Assembly: GCF_900105315.1 (NCBI RefSeq)
Contig: NZ_LT629766.1
Coordinates: forward strand, 3,844,001-3,908,000
DNA length: 64,000 nt
Direction: 5' to 3'
Source: Brevibacterium siliguriense
GTDB lineage: Bacteria > Actinomycetota > Actinomycetes > Actinomycetales > Brevibacteriaceae
The position numbers were made by a program, and so were the translations under genes. The notes beneath the pieces are model-generated. The model saw nothing but the letters and a program-made list of their open reading frames with translations, had not been told where the DNA came from and did not search any database. Below are positions 34,895-42,773 of this stretch, piece by piece (the stretch's first letter is position 1; every line of letters begins with the position of its first letter).

Positions 34895-34933
34895 GCCTCC
34901 AGCTTCGTCGCCGACCCCACCCGCCCGCATCGG

Positions 34934-35006
34934 ACCTGAGGATGGTCTTCGCCGCAGAGCGCCGAGGCGGCCGTGGCCCGACCGTCATACCTGAGGATGA
35001 TCTCGG
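34934..35006. promoter_or_regulatory. Two direct repeats upstream of the ABC exporter
   Basis: The sequence ACCTGAGGATG-GTCT at 34934 recurs as ACCTGAGGATG-ATCT at 34989, 55 bases apart, 40 and 95 bases upstream of the exporter start. A similar TCAT-rich stretch (CATACTCAGGGCTGATC) lies just upstream of the sensor-kinase gene near 37685. They could be binding sites of the linked response regulator. Confidence 0.5.
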
Positions 35007-35086
35007 ATTCCCTTGAGCGAATTTGCTCGCCGACGATGAACCGGTCTAGAACTGTCGGGCCCGGACGCGTGCGAGGTGCTTCCGAC

Positions 35087-36007
35087 TCAGCCACCGGGCC
35101 CGACGAGACCGGCTTCGTAGGCGAACACCACGGCCTGCACACGGTCGCGAGCCGCGAGCTTCATGAGGATCCGACCGACGTGGGTCTTCACGGTCGGCTG
35201 CGCGAGAAAGAGCCGCTCGCCGATCTCGGTGTTGCTCAGACCGGTGGCAATGAGCACCAGGACCTCGGTCTCGCGCTGGGTCAGTGACTCCAATCGGCGC
35301 ATATCGGCCGCATCGAGACGGCTCGCATCAGCCAGGGACGCATCCGCGCCAGCGGTGCTCAGCATCCCCCGACCGCTCGGCGCAGAAGTGCCGACCTCGG
35401 ATGATGCAGGCTCACCGTACCCGGGTTGGGTGGGCGCAACGCCCTCGGCCGATGTCGCATCTGTTCCCGTGGCCGTCGATTTCAGATCCGAACGGGGTGG
35501 ATCTCCCGCGTCGAGGTGGGGCAGGAGTCGTGTCTCAAGCAGCCGTTTGGTGGTGGTGGGGGCGATGACGGCGCCACCGTCGACGACCGTGCGGATCGAC
35601 TCGAGGAGCACCTCTGGCAGGGTGTCTTTGAGAAGGAAGCCTGACGCACCGGCACGCAGCGCGCGCAGGGCGTAATCGTCATCGTCGAAGGTGGTCAGCA
35701 CGATGATCTTCGGGGGGCGGATCGTCCCCTCGTCGGCGAGAGCAAGGATCCGCTGGGTCGCTTCGATACCGTCGATACGCGGCATCCGGACGTCCATGAG
35801 CACGACATCGGGTTCGCCCTGACTGACGATGTCGAGACCTGCCGCACCGTCGCCGGCCTGCCCGACAACGGTGAGATCCGGCTGAGAGTCGATGACCATG
35901 GCGAAGCCCGCCCTCACGAGGGCCTGATCATCGACGAGGACGATGCGAAGCGGCCCGTTCCCCCGATCTTCGGTCTGACCGTGCACGGTCGCCTCTTCGA
36001 CGTTCAT
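35087..36007 (-). CDS. NarL/LuxR-family response regulator
   Basis: This is a 306-residue two-component regulator. The receiver domain (about 20-140) has the phosphorylated Asp72 in VVLMDVRMPR and the Lys in GFLLKDT. The LuxR-type helix-turn-helix is at 235-300 (LTQRETEVLVLIATGLSNTEIGERLFLAQPTVKTH). Between them is an unusual ~75-residue low-complexity linker rich in Ser, Ala, Gly and Thr. The gene overlaps the sensor kinase by 4 bases and precedes the ABC exporter, which it probably controls. Confidence 0.9.
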   Translation of the reverse strand: MNVEEATVHGQTEDRGNGPLRIVLVDDQALVRAGFAMVIDSQPDLTVVGQAGDGAAGLDIVSQGEPDVVLMDVRMPRIDGIEATQRILALADEGTIRPPKIIVLTTFDDDDYALRALRAGASGFLLKDTLPEVLLESIRTVVDGGAVIAPTTTKRLLETRLLPHLDAGDPPRSDLKSTATGTDATSAEGVAPTQPGYGEPASSEVGTSAPSGRGMLSTAGADASLADASRLDAADMRRLESLTQRETEVLVLIATGLSNTEIGERLFLAQPTVKTHVGRILMKLAARDRVQAVVFAYEAGLVGPGG

Positions 36008-37659
36008 CGGCTGCTCTCTTCGACTTCGGCGGGCTGACTCCGTTCGGCCTCGGCATCCTGGCGTGTTGCGGCGGCCTGGTTCTCTCCCGCCTCGGAGGCA
36101 TGCCCGGTTCCGGCAGACCCATTCTCTCCATGATCGGACGAATCATAAGTGCCGGCGCCCGAGCTGAGTCCGGATTCGGGCCCGGGCCCGGGTTCGGTAG
36201 TGGGCGCGGGAGCAGACAGCGGCAGTCGAGCTTCGACGAGGAATCCCGTCGTCGTTCCGAAAGCGCTTCCCATGACCGCACCCGAGGAGAACCCGGGCTT
36301 CGCATCGGTGTGCCCTTCGGATCGATCCTTCACTCCGGTCGAACGGATCGGCCGGGCCATGAGCGTGCCGCCGTAGAGCGCAGCGCGTTCCTGCATGCCG
36401 ACGATGCCATACCCCCGGCCGCGGGCAGCAGCCCGAGTCGGGTCGTCGGCTCCGTGGCTGTCCGTCTCTCCGCTCCCTCGCCCTGTCGTGTTCCCGGTTC
36501 CGTTGTCGCTGATCCGGGCGACGAGCTCCGCGTCCTCGGCCAGCAGCTCGACATGTGCCCGAGCACCGTCCCCGGCATGTTTGAGCACATTCGTCAGCGC
36601 TTCTTGCACGATGCGGTAGACGGCGAGCGACGCTCCTTCGGCCAAGCGGCCGCGGTCGACGTCATCCAGTTCGGTCACCGAGACCGGAAGCCCCGCCGAT
36701 CGCACATCGGCGATGAGGGAGCCGATGTCGGCGACGCCGGGCAGCGGCGCCGAGGATCGCTCATCGTCCTCCTCGGCGCGGAGGAAGCCGAGCAGCGACC
36801 GCGTCTGTGCCAAGGCTTCTCGTCCGGTCTGTGCGATGGTCTCGAGGGCTCCGGCCGCGACAGCCGGATCGGTCTTCGCCGCGTAGCGACCTCCGTCGGC
36901 TTGGGCGATGACGACGGACAGGGAATGGGCGATGACATCGTGCATCTCGCGGGCGATGCGCATGCGTTCGGCATCGGCGGCCAGCCGGGTCTCGGATTCG
37001 CGTTCGCGCTCCAGCAGCCGATTGCGCTCCCGGATGCCCTCGATTTCGCGGCGGCGACGGAATCCGACTCCGCCCAGGAGCCAGGCGATGAGCACGATCG
37101 AAGCACTCAGCGCCACGACGACGACCAGAAGCACGTATTCGCCGAAGGCCAAGGGGCGCGGATTCGCGCCGATCGTCGCCTGCAGGGACACGAGGTAGAG
37201 CCACCCGCCCAGGAAGAGCGCGCCGAGGAGGCCCAGGACGAGCACGGTGCGACCGTGGTTCCGGGTTCCCCACGCCGTCGTCGAATACACGGTGAGCGGT
37301 ACGGCGACGATTCCGAACGTCGGTCCCATCATCGTGAGCACGGTCAGCAGGCAGCCTGCGGCGATGAGCGAGGAGCTCAGCAGCGGGGCGGTGCGCCGCA
37401 GTCCCAGCGGCAGCGTCTGAAGCAGTACGATGCCGACCTGCACAGCCACGGGCACCAGAGCGATCTCGCTCCGCTCGGCCTGGGAGGAGGTGAAGACGAC
37501 GGTCAGATAGGTGAGCGGCAGAGCCCAGAGCAGCGAGTCGACGATCCAGGGGTGAGTGGTGAGGGTGCGACGGATGCGGTCGACGCGGTCGGGGGTGCGC
37601 GGCTGCGGCTCCGGGCGGTGATCCTCGGTCCGGGTCGATCGATTGCTCATGCCAGCCAT
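36004..37659 (-). CDS. NarX/DesK-type sensor histidine kinase
   Basis: This is a 551-residue kinase. Five or six helices occupy about residues 40-185. The HisKA_3 motif REMHDVIAHSLSVVIAQADGG carries the phosphorylated His, and the ATPase domain shows ALTNVLKHA (N box), ISDNGTG and GYGIVGMQERAALYGG. A ~20-residue Gly/Asp/Thr-rich insert splits the ATP lid. A hydrophilic tail of ~75 residues, rich in Gly, Pro, Ser and Glu, ends the protein. Starts at 37659 and 37650 are both possible. With no large outer domain, it probably senses membrane state. Confidence 0.9.
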   Translation of the reverse strand: MAGMSNRSTRTEDHRPEPQPRTPDRVDRIRRTLTTHPWIVDSLLWALPLTYLTVVFTSSQAERSEIALVPVAVQVGIVLLQTLPLGLRRTAPLLSSSLIAAGCLLTVLTMMGPTFGIVAVPLTVYSTTAWGTRNHGRTVLVLGLLGALFLGGWLYLVSLQATIGANPRPLAFGEYVLLVVVVALSASIVLIAWLLGGVGFRRRREIEGIRERNRLLERERESETRLAADAERMRIAREMHDVIAHSLSVVIAQADGGRYAAKTDPAVAAGALETIAQTGREALAQTRSLLGFLRAEEDDERSSAPLPGVADIGSLIADVRSAGLPVSVTELDDVDRGRLAEGASLAVYRIVQEALTNVLKHAGDGARAHVELLAEDAELVARISDNGTGNTTGRGSGETDSHGADDPTRAAARGRGYGIVGMQERAALYGGTLMARPIRSTGVKDRSEGHTDAKPGFSSGAVMGSAFGTTTGFLVEARLPLSAPAPTTEPGPGPESGLSSGAGTYDSSDHGENGSAGTGHASEAGENQAAATRQDAEAERSQPAEVEESSR

Positions 37660-37785
37660 GTTAGTTCCGCGCCGCCGGGACTCACATCATACTCAGGGCT
37701 GATCCGAGCAGACGATGCCCGCCGCGGCGCCCACCCGCAGGACCGTACTTTCTCGGGAGCGTCAGATCACCGAGGTGGTCCTTCC

Positions 37786-38325
37786 CTAGCGCGCGACACC
37801 AGACCATCCGCCGCGTCTCCCCCGCTCGGCGAGGATCTGCTCGCGCAGGATGTCCGCGTGCCCGCAGTGCTGGGCGAGCTCCCGCAGGACGTGGAGGAGG
37901 ACCCACCGCAGCGGCATCGGTCCGGCCCGATGACCGGTGAGCACGGTGTCGAGGTCCATCCCGTCGATCGCGGAGTGCGAGCGCTCCACGGCCGCCCGAT
38001 AGTCAGCCGAAACGCTGGCGATCGTGTCCGAGGAGTCGAGGAGGAATGAGTCCTTGGAGTCGTGCGGCAGCCCGTAGTCGACCCGGCTCCGGCCGGTGAC
38101 CGCCTCACCGAACCAGACGGTCTCGACGAACACGGCGTGCTTGAGCAGAGACAGCAGGCGGGTTCTGCTCGGCACCAGGGACCGCCTCGCTTCGTCTTCG
38201 CTCAGGTCATCGAGACTTCCGAGCAGATGCTGTCGGTGTTCGTCGATGAACGCTGTGAACTGTGTAGCCAGGTCGGCCCCTCGCATGGCGAAAGTGCTGT
38301 TGGCGTCGACTCCGTTGTCCGTCAT
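37786..38325 (-). CDS. DinB/DUF664-family protein
   Basis: This is a 179-residue four-helix DinB-like (DUF664) protein. The spaced His residues of the family metal site are seen in LLSLLKHAVFVE, and the C-terminal helix reads LRELAQHCGHADILRE. Members include thiol-dependent S-transferases that use mycothiol or bacillithiol, which would suit an actinobacterium. The gene is monocistronic and divergent from the aminotransferase. Substrate unknown. Confidence 0.85.
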   Translation of the reverse strand: MTDNGVDANSTFAMRGADLATQFTAFIDEHRQHLLGSLDDLSEDEARRSLVPSRTRLLSLLKHAVFVETVWFGEAVTGRSRVDYGLPHDSKDSFLLDSSDTIASVSADYRAAVERSHSAIDGMDLDTVLTGHRAGPMPLRWVLLHVLRELAQHCGHADILREQILAERGRRGGWSGVAR

Positions 38326-38529
38326 GAACCCAGCTTAGAGCCGCTTCTGCGAGGGACGACCGATCCGATCGACGGCTCGCCCGAATTCTCAGGCGATCAG
38401 CATCCTTGTCCGCCACGTCCCCCGCCCCTATGCTGAAGTGACCCACGTACACCGTCGTTCGGGCAGGAGCCTTGGCATTGTCGCCGGAGCCGTCGACTTC
38501 AGGGCATCACCGCTCAGAGGAGGTCGCTC

Positions 38530-39810
38530 ATGTCCACCACGTCAATGCATCCGGCCACGAGTGCTTCGCAGAACCAGCCCGAGAACCGGTCGCAGCCTCC
38601 CGCGCTGCCCTACGCCCGCCGCCGCGATCAGCTCGTCGGATCCGTCATCGACGCCTCCACCACGGTGCTTGCCCAATACCACCATGACATCGTCAAGTTC
38701 GGTATGGGGGCACCGGCGCCGGACATGTTGCCGGCCGCGGACTTCGCCCGCATCGCCGTGCAAGTCTTCTCCCCGGAGAACTTCACGTACGGGGAGACGA
38801 AGGGCGAGCCGGTCCTCATCGATGCCCTCCACGACTACCTCGCCGCGACCGAACAGATCCCGCCCGAACAGCAGGGGAACCGCGACCGTCTCCTCATCAC
38901 CTCCGGGGGCATGCAGGGCCTCGATCTCGGGTTCAAACTCTTCGTCACTCCAGGTGATCTCGTCGCCTGTGAGTCGCCGACCTACACGAACGGTTCGGCG
39001 ACGGCCATGAGCTATGAGGCGGAGATCCTCGAGGTTCCCGTCGACGACGAAGGTATGCAGGTCGAGGCTCTCGAGGAGCACACGCAGCGCACCGGACGCG
39101 CCCCGAAGGTCATCTACACCGTCCCGACCTTCCAGAACCCCGCCGGCGTGACGATGTCACTGCCGCGTCGCGAGCGCCTACTCGAATTCGCCCACAGCCA
39201 CCGGTCGGTGATCATCGAGGACAACCCGTACGGAATGCTGCGCTTCGAAGGTCAGTCCCTGCCCGCGCTGAGCGACCTCAGCCCGAACGATCCCCTCATC
39301 TTCGGGGTGCGCACGTTCTCGAAATTCGTCGCCCCGGGTCTGCGGGTCGGGTGGATCGACGTCGATCCCGAGGTCCGCGAGCTCGCCGTCAACGCCAAAC
39401 AGACGATGGACACCTGCGCACCCGTTCCCAACCAGCACCTCATCGCCCGCTGGCTGGAGGAAGGCGGAGCCGACTCGCACGTCGAGGTCCTGCGCAAAGC
39501 GTACCGCGAGCGGAAGATCGCGATGTCGGAGGGCCTTGAGAGGCTCTTCCCCGGCGAGATCCGAGCCACGGATCCCGACGGCGGATTCTTCCTGTGGCTG
39601 ACCTTCGAGGACGAATCCATCAATACCGAAGACCTCATGACCACCGCGCTCGAGGAGGGCGTGGCCTACATCCCCGGTCCCGCGTTCTCGCCGGCCGGGA
39701 ACTTCTCGAATGCGCTGCGCCTGTGCTTCGCTTCGGCGGCTCCCGATCGCATCGACGACGGTCTCGAACGCCTCCGCCGCGCCGTCGATCGGTACCTCGC
39801 GGAACGCTGA
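38530..39810 (+). CDS. PLP-dependent aminotransferase, class I/II (2-aminoadipate/MocR-like type)
   Basis: This is a 426-residue fold-type I aminotransferase. The Schiff-base lysine is Lys265 in RTFSKFVAPGLR. ITSGGMQGLDL, TVPTFQNPAGVTM and EDNPYGML are subgroup hallmarks seen in LysN-like 2-aminoadipate and aromatic aminotransferases, without the N-terminal GntR domain of MocR regulators. It probably transfers the amino group of an aromatic, branched or long-side-chain amino acid to 2-oxoglutarate. An AGAGGAGG site precedes the ATG. The gene is monocistronic and ends in a strong terminator. Confidence 0.88.
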   Translation: MSTTSMHPATSASQNQPENRSQPPALPYARRRDQLVGSVIDASTTVLAQYHHDIVKFGMGAPAPDMLPAADFARIAVQVFSPENFTYGETKGEPVLIDALHDYLAATEQIPPEQQGNRDRLLITSGGMQGLDLGFKLFVTPGDLVACESPTYTNGSATAMSYEAEILEVPVDDEGMQVEALEEHTQRTGRAPKVIYTVPTFQNPAGVTMSLPRRERLLEFAHSHRSVIIEDNPYGMLRFEGQSLPALSDLSPNDPLIFGVRTFSKFVAPGLRVGWIDVDPEVRELAVNAKQTMDTCAPVPNQHLIARWLEEGGADSHVEVLRKAYRERKIAMSEGLERLFPGEIRATDPDGGFFLWLTFEDESINTEDLMTTALEEGVAYIPGPAFSPAGNFSNALRLCFASAAPDRIDDGLERLRRAVDRYLAER

Positions 39811-39832
39811 GTTCAGTTCACGACGGACGGTT

Positions 39833-39875
39833 CGGCCGCCTCGGCGCTCGGTTTCAGCCCTCGCCGAGGCGGCCG
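39833..39875. terminator. Bidirectional terminator built from the 12-mer repeat
   Basis: Two perfect 14-base arms (CGGCCGCCTCGGCG and its complement) flank a 15-base loop. Each arm contains one copy of the window-wide GCCGAGGCGG motif in opposite orientation. It lies 22 bases past the aminotransferase stop and overlaps the 3' end of the convergent TetR gene. Confidence 0.82.
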
Positions 39876-40540
39876 ATCCATTGGATGAGGAGCTGAGTCT
39901 CCGTTTCGCCCAGGATGTCCGGATTCGCCGCAGCACGTTCGATGACAGCATGACCCAGACGACCGTCACCCGGTTCGTTTTGTCCGGTTCCGGTGATGGC
40001 GGCGAGGACGCCTTCACGGACGCCTGCTGAAAGTCCGGGATCGTACTTGCCTTGAATGATCAGTCGCAGGGTGACGCCGATATTCGTGGCGAGCACATGA
40101 GCGGCCGCCTGCTCGTGGCCGACGACGAGCCGTCCGTCCTGTTCCGCTTTGCGCGTCAGTCCGCGCAGAATCTCGCTCGGCTTCAACTGCGCCTCAGGTG
40201 AATAGCCGGGCCTCACCTTGCCGTACATGAGGGCGTAGAAACCCGGATTCTCCAGGCCGAAGGCTACGTGAGCATCCCAGCCCAGACGCAGATCCTGAAT
40301 CGGGTCGCCACTGGATTCGGTTGAGGATTTGGCCGAGAGATACATGTCGAAGCCACGCTCCACGACGGCCTCGACCAGTCCCTGCTTGTTGCCGAAGAAG
40401 TGATACAGAGTGGGCATCTTGACCCCCGCCGCGTCGCAGACCGCGCGCAGAGAGAAGTCCTCCCCGGGCGCCGCGGCAATGAGGTCGGCGGCCGCTTCGA
40501 GCAGGCGGGTCCGCGTATCCGTTCCCTCAGCTTCTGTCAT
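39854..40540 (-). CDS. TetR-family regulator of the SDR gene
   Basis: This is a 228-residue TetR protein. The N-terminal helix-turn-helix (about 10-55) has SLRAVCDAAGVKMPTLYHFFGNKQGL, and the C-terminal domain is of the TetR_C/WHG-like type (AHVAFGLENPGFYALMYGKVRPG). It diverges from an SDR gene across a short AT-rich spacer with a dyad, the normal arrangement for a repressor and its target. Its last codons lie in a terminator stem. Ligand unknown. Confidence 0.88.
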   Translation of the reverse strand: MTEAEGTDTRTRLLEAAADLIAAAPGEDFSLRAVCDAAGVKMPTLYHFFGNKQGLVEAVVERGFDMYLSAKSSTESSGDPIQDLRLGWDAHVAFGLENPGFYALMYGKVRPGYSPEAQLKPSEILRGLTRKAEQDGRLVVGHEQAAAHVLATNIGVTLRLIIQGKYDPGLSAGVREGVLAAITGTGQNEPGDGRLGHAVIERAAANPDILGETETQLLIQWIGRLGEG

Positions 40541-40570
40541 ATCGCTATATTATAGTGTACCGTCGATATA
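40541..40570. promoter_or_regulatory. AT-rich dyad between TetR and SDR genes
   Basis: CTATATTATAG is a perfect 11-base dyad (odd centre) at 40545-40555 in an otherwise GC-rich spacer of 63 bases, with a further TATAG half-site at 40567. It probably overlaps both divergent promoters (TATAAT-like) and may be the TetR operator. Confidence 0.5.
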
Positions 40571-40603
40571 GTCCGATGTAACAACGATACGGAGGTTGAG
40601 ACC

Positions 40604-41359
40604 ATGACCGAACAGACTCTGCAAGGCAAGAACATCCTCATCGCAGGAGGCGGGAAGAACCTCGGCGGGCTCATCGCTCGACAGGCCGCCGCAGCCGGAG
40701 CCGATATCGCCATCCACTACAACTCGGAATCAACGCGCCCGGAGGCGGAAGAGACACTCGCGGCCGTCGAATCCAGCGGCTCGAAGAGCGTCCTGCTCAC
40801 CGGAGATCTCACCAAGCCCGCCAACGTCGAGAGGCTCTTCGACGATGCCGTCTCAGCATTGGGGTCCATCGATATCGCGGTGAACACGACTGGCAAGGTA
40901 CTGCGCAAACCCATTGCGGAGACCACCGAGGACGAGTACGACTCGATGTTCGACATCAACGCGAAGGCCGCCTACTTCTTCATCAAGGAAGCAGGCAAAC
41001 ACCTGGCCGACAACGGCAAGATCGTCACCATCGTCACCGCTCTGCTCGCCGCGTTCACCGACGGCTATTCGACCTATGCCGGCGGCAAGAGTCCGGTCGA
41101 GCATTTCACCCGGGCTGCGGCGAAGGAATATGCCGACCGCGGGATCTCCGTCACCGCCATCGCCCCCGGGCCCATGGACACACCGTTCTTCTATGGTCAG
41201 GAGACCCCGGAACGGGTGGAGTTCCATAAGTCGCAGGGTATGGGCAATCGTCTGACTCAGATCGAAGACATTGCGCCGATCGTGCGATTCCTCGCCACGG
41301 AGGGCAACTGGATCACCGGGCAGACGATCTTCGCCAACGGCGGTTACACCACTCGCTGA
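40604..41359 (+). CDS. Short-chain dehydrogenase/reductase
   Basis: This is a 251-residue classical-size SDR. The coenzyme loop is unusual, AGGGKNLGG at 14-22 in place of the normal T-G-x-x-x-G-x-G, as seen in some SDRs annotated as 3-oxoacyl-ACP reductase-like. The catalytic Tyr158 and Lys162 are in YSTYAGGK, and NTTGKV stands where NNAG usually does. The usual catalytic Ser position seems to be Thr145 (IVTALL). It is the first gene after the divergent TetR and precedes a SnoaL-like gene by 70 bases. Substrate unknown. Confidence 0.85.
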   Translation: MTEQTLQGKNILIAGGGKNLGGLIARQAAAAGADIAIHYNSESTRPEAEETLAAVESSGSKSVLLTGDLTKPANVERLFDDAVSALGSIDIAVNTTGKVLRKPIAETTEDEYDSMFDINAKAAYFFIKEAGKHLADNGKIVTIVTALLAAFTDGYSTYAGGKSPVEHFTRAAAKEYADRGISVTAIAPGPMDTPFFYGQETPERVEFHKSQGMGNRLTQIEDIAPIVRFLATEGNWITGQTIFANGGYTTR

Positions 41360-41429
41360 GGCGGACACGATACTCACGTCCCCCTCAGCACCCACCCAAG
41401 AGCCACCTCCCGAAACCACAGGAGAACGC

Positions 41430-41759
41430 ATGTCAGATCTGCAGATTCCCGAACCCGTCGCCGGATTCATCGACACCGTCAACGCCCATGATGACCTGGG
41501 GTTCCTAGACGCCTTCACCACCGACGGTGTCGTGGATGACTGGGGCCGCGAGTTCCAGGGCCGAGAGTCCATCAGGGCGTGGAGCGATAAGGAGTTCATC
41601 GGCGCAACCGGTGTGCTCACACCTGAAGAGGTCACCGTCGACGGAAATAGCGTGACCGTCATCGGCGACTGGCGCTCCACGCATGCCAACGGCCGTTCAT
41701 CATTCGCTTTCGTCATCGACGGCGACAAACTGAACAGGATGACCATCCGCGAAGGCTGA
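41430..41759 (+). CDS. SnoaL/NTF2-like protein
   Basis: This is a 109-residue SnoaL-like cone-fold domain with DTVNAHDDLGFLDAFTTDGVVDDWGREFQG near the N terminus, a strong match to the SnoaL_2 pattern. The ATG at 41430 follows AGGAGA. It lies 70 bases downstream of the SDR on the same strand and is probably co-transcribed. Such proteins act as small isomerases, cyclases or binding proteins for polyketide- or steroid-like ligands. A strong terminator follows. Confidence 0.83.
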   Translation: MSDLQIPEPVAGFIDTVNAHDDLGFLDAFTTDGVVDDWGREFQGRESIRAWSDKEFIGATGVLTPEEVTVDGNSVTVIGDWRSTHANGRSSFAFVIDGDKLNRMTIREG

Positions 41760-41786
41760 CGCACAGAGACAGCTGAAACCTTGCAG

Positions 41787-41817
41787 GGGCCGTCGGACGC
41801 CGGGCATCCGACGGCCC
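41787..41817 (+). terminator. Intrinsic terminator after the SDR-SnoaL operon
   Basis: An 11-base perfect stem (GGGCCGTCGGA and TCCGACGGCCC) with a 9-base loop is followed directly by TTT. It lies 28 bases past the SnoaL gene stop and insulates the fluoride unit. Confidence 0.85.
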
Positions 41818-41847
41818 TTTCGCTGCGGTCTTGTGGCACAATATTTG

Positions 41848-41867
41848 GTGTCGCGCCTGCGCGACAC
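41848..41867 (+). promoter_or_regulatory. Hairpin immediately before the fluoride riboswitch
   Basis: GTGTCGCGC and GCGCGACAC form a perfect 9-base stem around CT (effectively a 4-base loop), abutting the start of the riboswitch. It may stabilise the 5' end of the mRNA or be a protein site near the promoter. Nothing more can be said from sequence. Confidence 0.5.
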
Positions 41868-41938
41868 GGCGGTGGGGCTCGCCGTACCCAACCTCGGAAG
41901 CGGAACTTCGGTGTTCGACTTCGACAACAGTCCCTACC
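41867..41938 (+). promoter_or_regulatory. Fluoride (crcB) riboswitch candidate
   Basis: The 5' part reads GGCGGTGGGGCTCGCC, matching the fluoride-aptamer start GGCGATGG-G-TCGCC. An AAC follows and the 3' end reads AACAGTCCCTACC, matching the aptamer end (TGA-G-CTCCTAC). The bases TGGGGCT and AGTCCCTA can pair as the conserved long-range pseudoknot, with one G-U. The region between them can form the P3-type stem only imperfectly. It lies 38 bases before a Usp-like gene and upstream of two crcB genes, the expected target. The aptamer call is from memory of the consensus and needs a covariance-model test. Confidence 0.7.
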
Positions 41939-41976
41939 TCGACCGGCTTCAGCATGCCCGAAAGGTAGGAGAGACC

Positions 41977-42234
41977 ATGTCCGCCAGCCCCGATCCGAAA
42001 TATGACGGGTCGCCGCGCGCACGCATCGTCCTCGGCGTCGTCCCCGATCAGCCCTCCGAGGTGATCACCGCCGCCGCGGACTACGCCGCCCATTTCGACC
42101 CCGAACTCGGAGACCGTATCGCGGCCGCCTTGGAAGACACGAATGTCGCCTGGTCGACCCGCGCGCTGGCGACGTCGCCGATCCCCGGCGATTCCCCCAC
42201 TGCTGAGTCTCAAACCGGCGAGGGCGAGCAGTGA
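41977..42234 (+). CDS. Shortened universal-stress-protein-like gene in the fluoride operon
   Basis: This is an 85-residue protein. It begins like a UspA domain (ARIVLGVVPDQPSEVITAAADYAAHF) and later has NVAWSTRALATSP, which resembles the middle of Usp proteins found upstream of crcB in other actinobacteria. A normal Usp is about 140-160 residues. The central strands and the whole ATP-loop C terminus are missing, replaced by a short Glu/Ser/Pro tail. The ATG at 41977 follows TAGGAGAG. It overlaps the first crcB gene by 4 bases (GTGA), so its translation may still matter for coupling even if the protein is a remnant. Confidence 0.65.
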   Translation: MSASPDPKYDGSPRARIVLGVVPDQPSEVITAAADYAAHFDPELGDRIAAALEDTNVAWSTRALATSPIPGDSPTAESQTGEGEQ

Positions 42235-42773
42235 CCCGGCCGGTCCACCTGCGCCTGTCCCATCTGGGGCTCGCATTCCTCGGCGGCGCGCTCGGAACCG
42301 CGGCACGCGAGGCGATCAGCCTGAGCCTGCCGCCCCTCGGCGGTGTGCCGTGGGCAATCCTCACGGTGAACATCCTCGGGGCGTTCCTGCTCGGCCTGCT
42401 GTTGGATTCCCTGGCGCGCAGCGGTCCAGATGAAGGGTGGCGTCGGAGAACGCGGATCCTGGTCGGCACAGGGTTCATGGGCGGATTCACCACGTACAGC
42501 GCGCTGGCCGCGGATACGGCAGGCCTCCTCGGCGCGGATCCGGGCGGTGCGAGCAATCCCGGCCTCGGTCTTGCCTACGGGGTGGGCACGGTACTCATCG
42601 GCGGTCTCGCCACTTTCGCCGGCATCGCCACGGCGACGACGCTGCGTCGAGGTGGCGGTGAGGTCGACGAGGCGACCGACGGACTGCCGAACGAACCCGA
42701 TGTCCGGGACGAGGACGCCGCGGATGCCGGCCCCGATGCCTCTGCCGACCGTCACCCGGGAAGTGCCCGATGA
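42231..42773 (+). CDS. crcB: CrcB/Fluc fluoride channel subunit 1
   Basis: This is a 180-residue four-helix CrcB protein. Family motifs are GGALGTAAREA in helix 1, VNILGAFLLG in helix 2 and GTGFMGGFTTYSA in helix 3, the last lining the fluoride pore. An acidic ~40-residue tail extends past the last helix and is absent from the second copy. The GTG start overlaps the Usp-like gene. Two adjacent crcB genes usually encode a heterodimeric, dual-topology channel that exports F-. Confidence 0.93.
   Translation: MTRPVHLRLSHLGLAFLGGALGTAAREAISLSLPPLGGVPWAILTVNILGAFLLGLLLDSLARSGPDEGWRRRTRILVGTGFMGGFTTYSALAADTAGLLGADPGGASNPGLGLAYGVGTVLIGGLATFAGIATATTLRRGGGEVDEATDGLPNEPDVRDEDAADAGPDASADRHPGSAR

Noticed and set aside
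36100-38049. 649-codon plus-strand frame opposite the sensor kinase
   Set aside because: No domain and repetitive Arg/Gly/Ser content; the opposite strand encodes a complete histidine kinase with overlapping start and stop.
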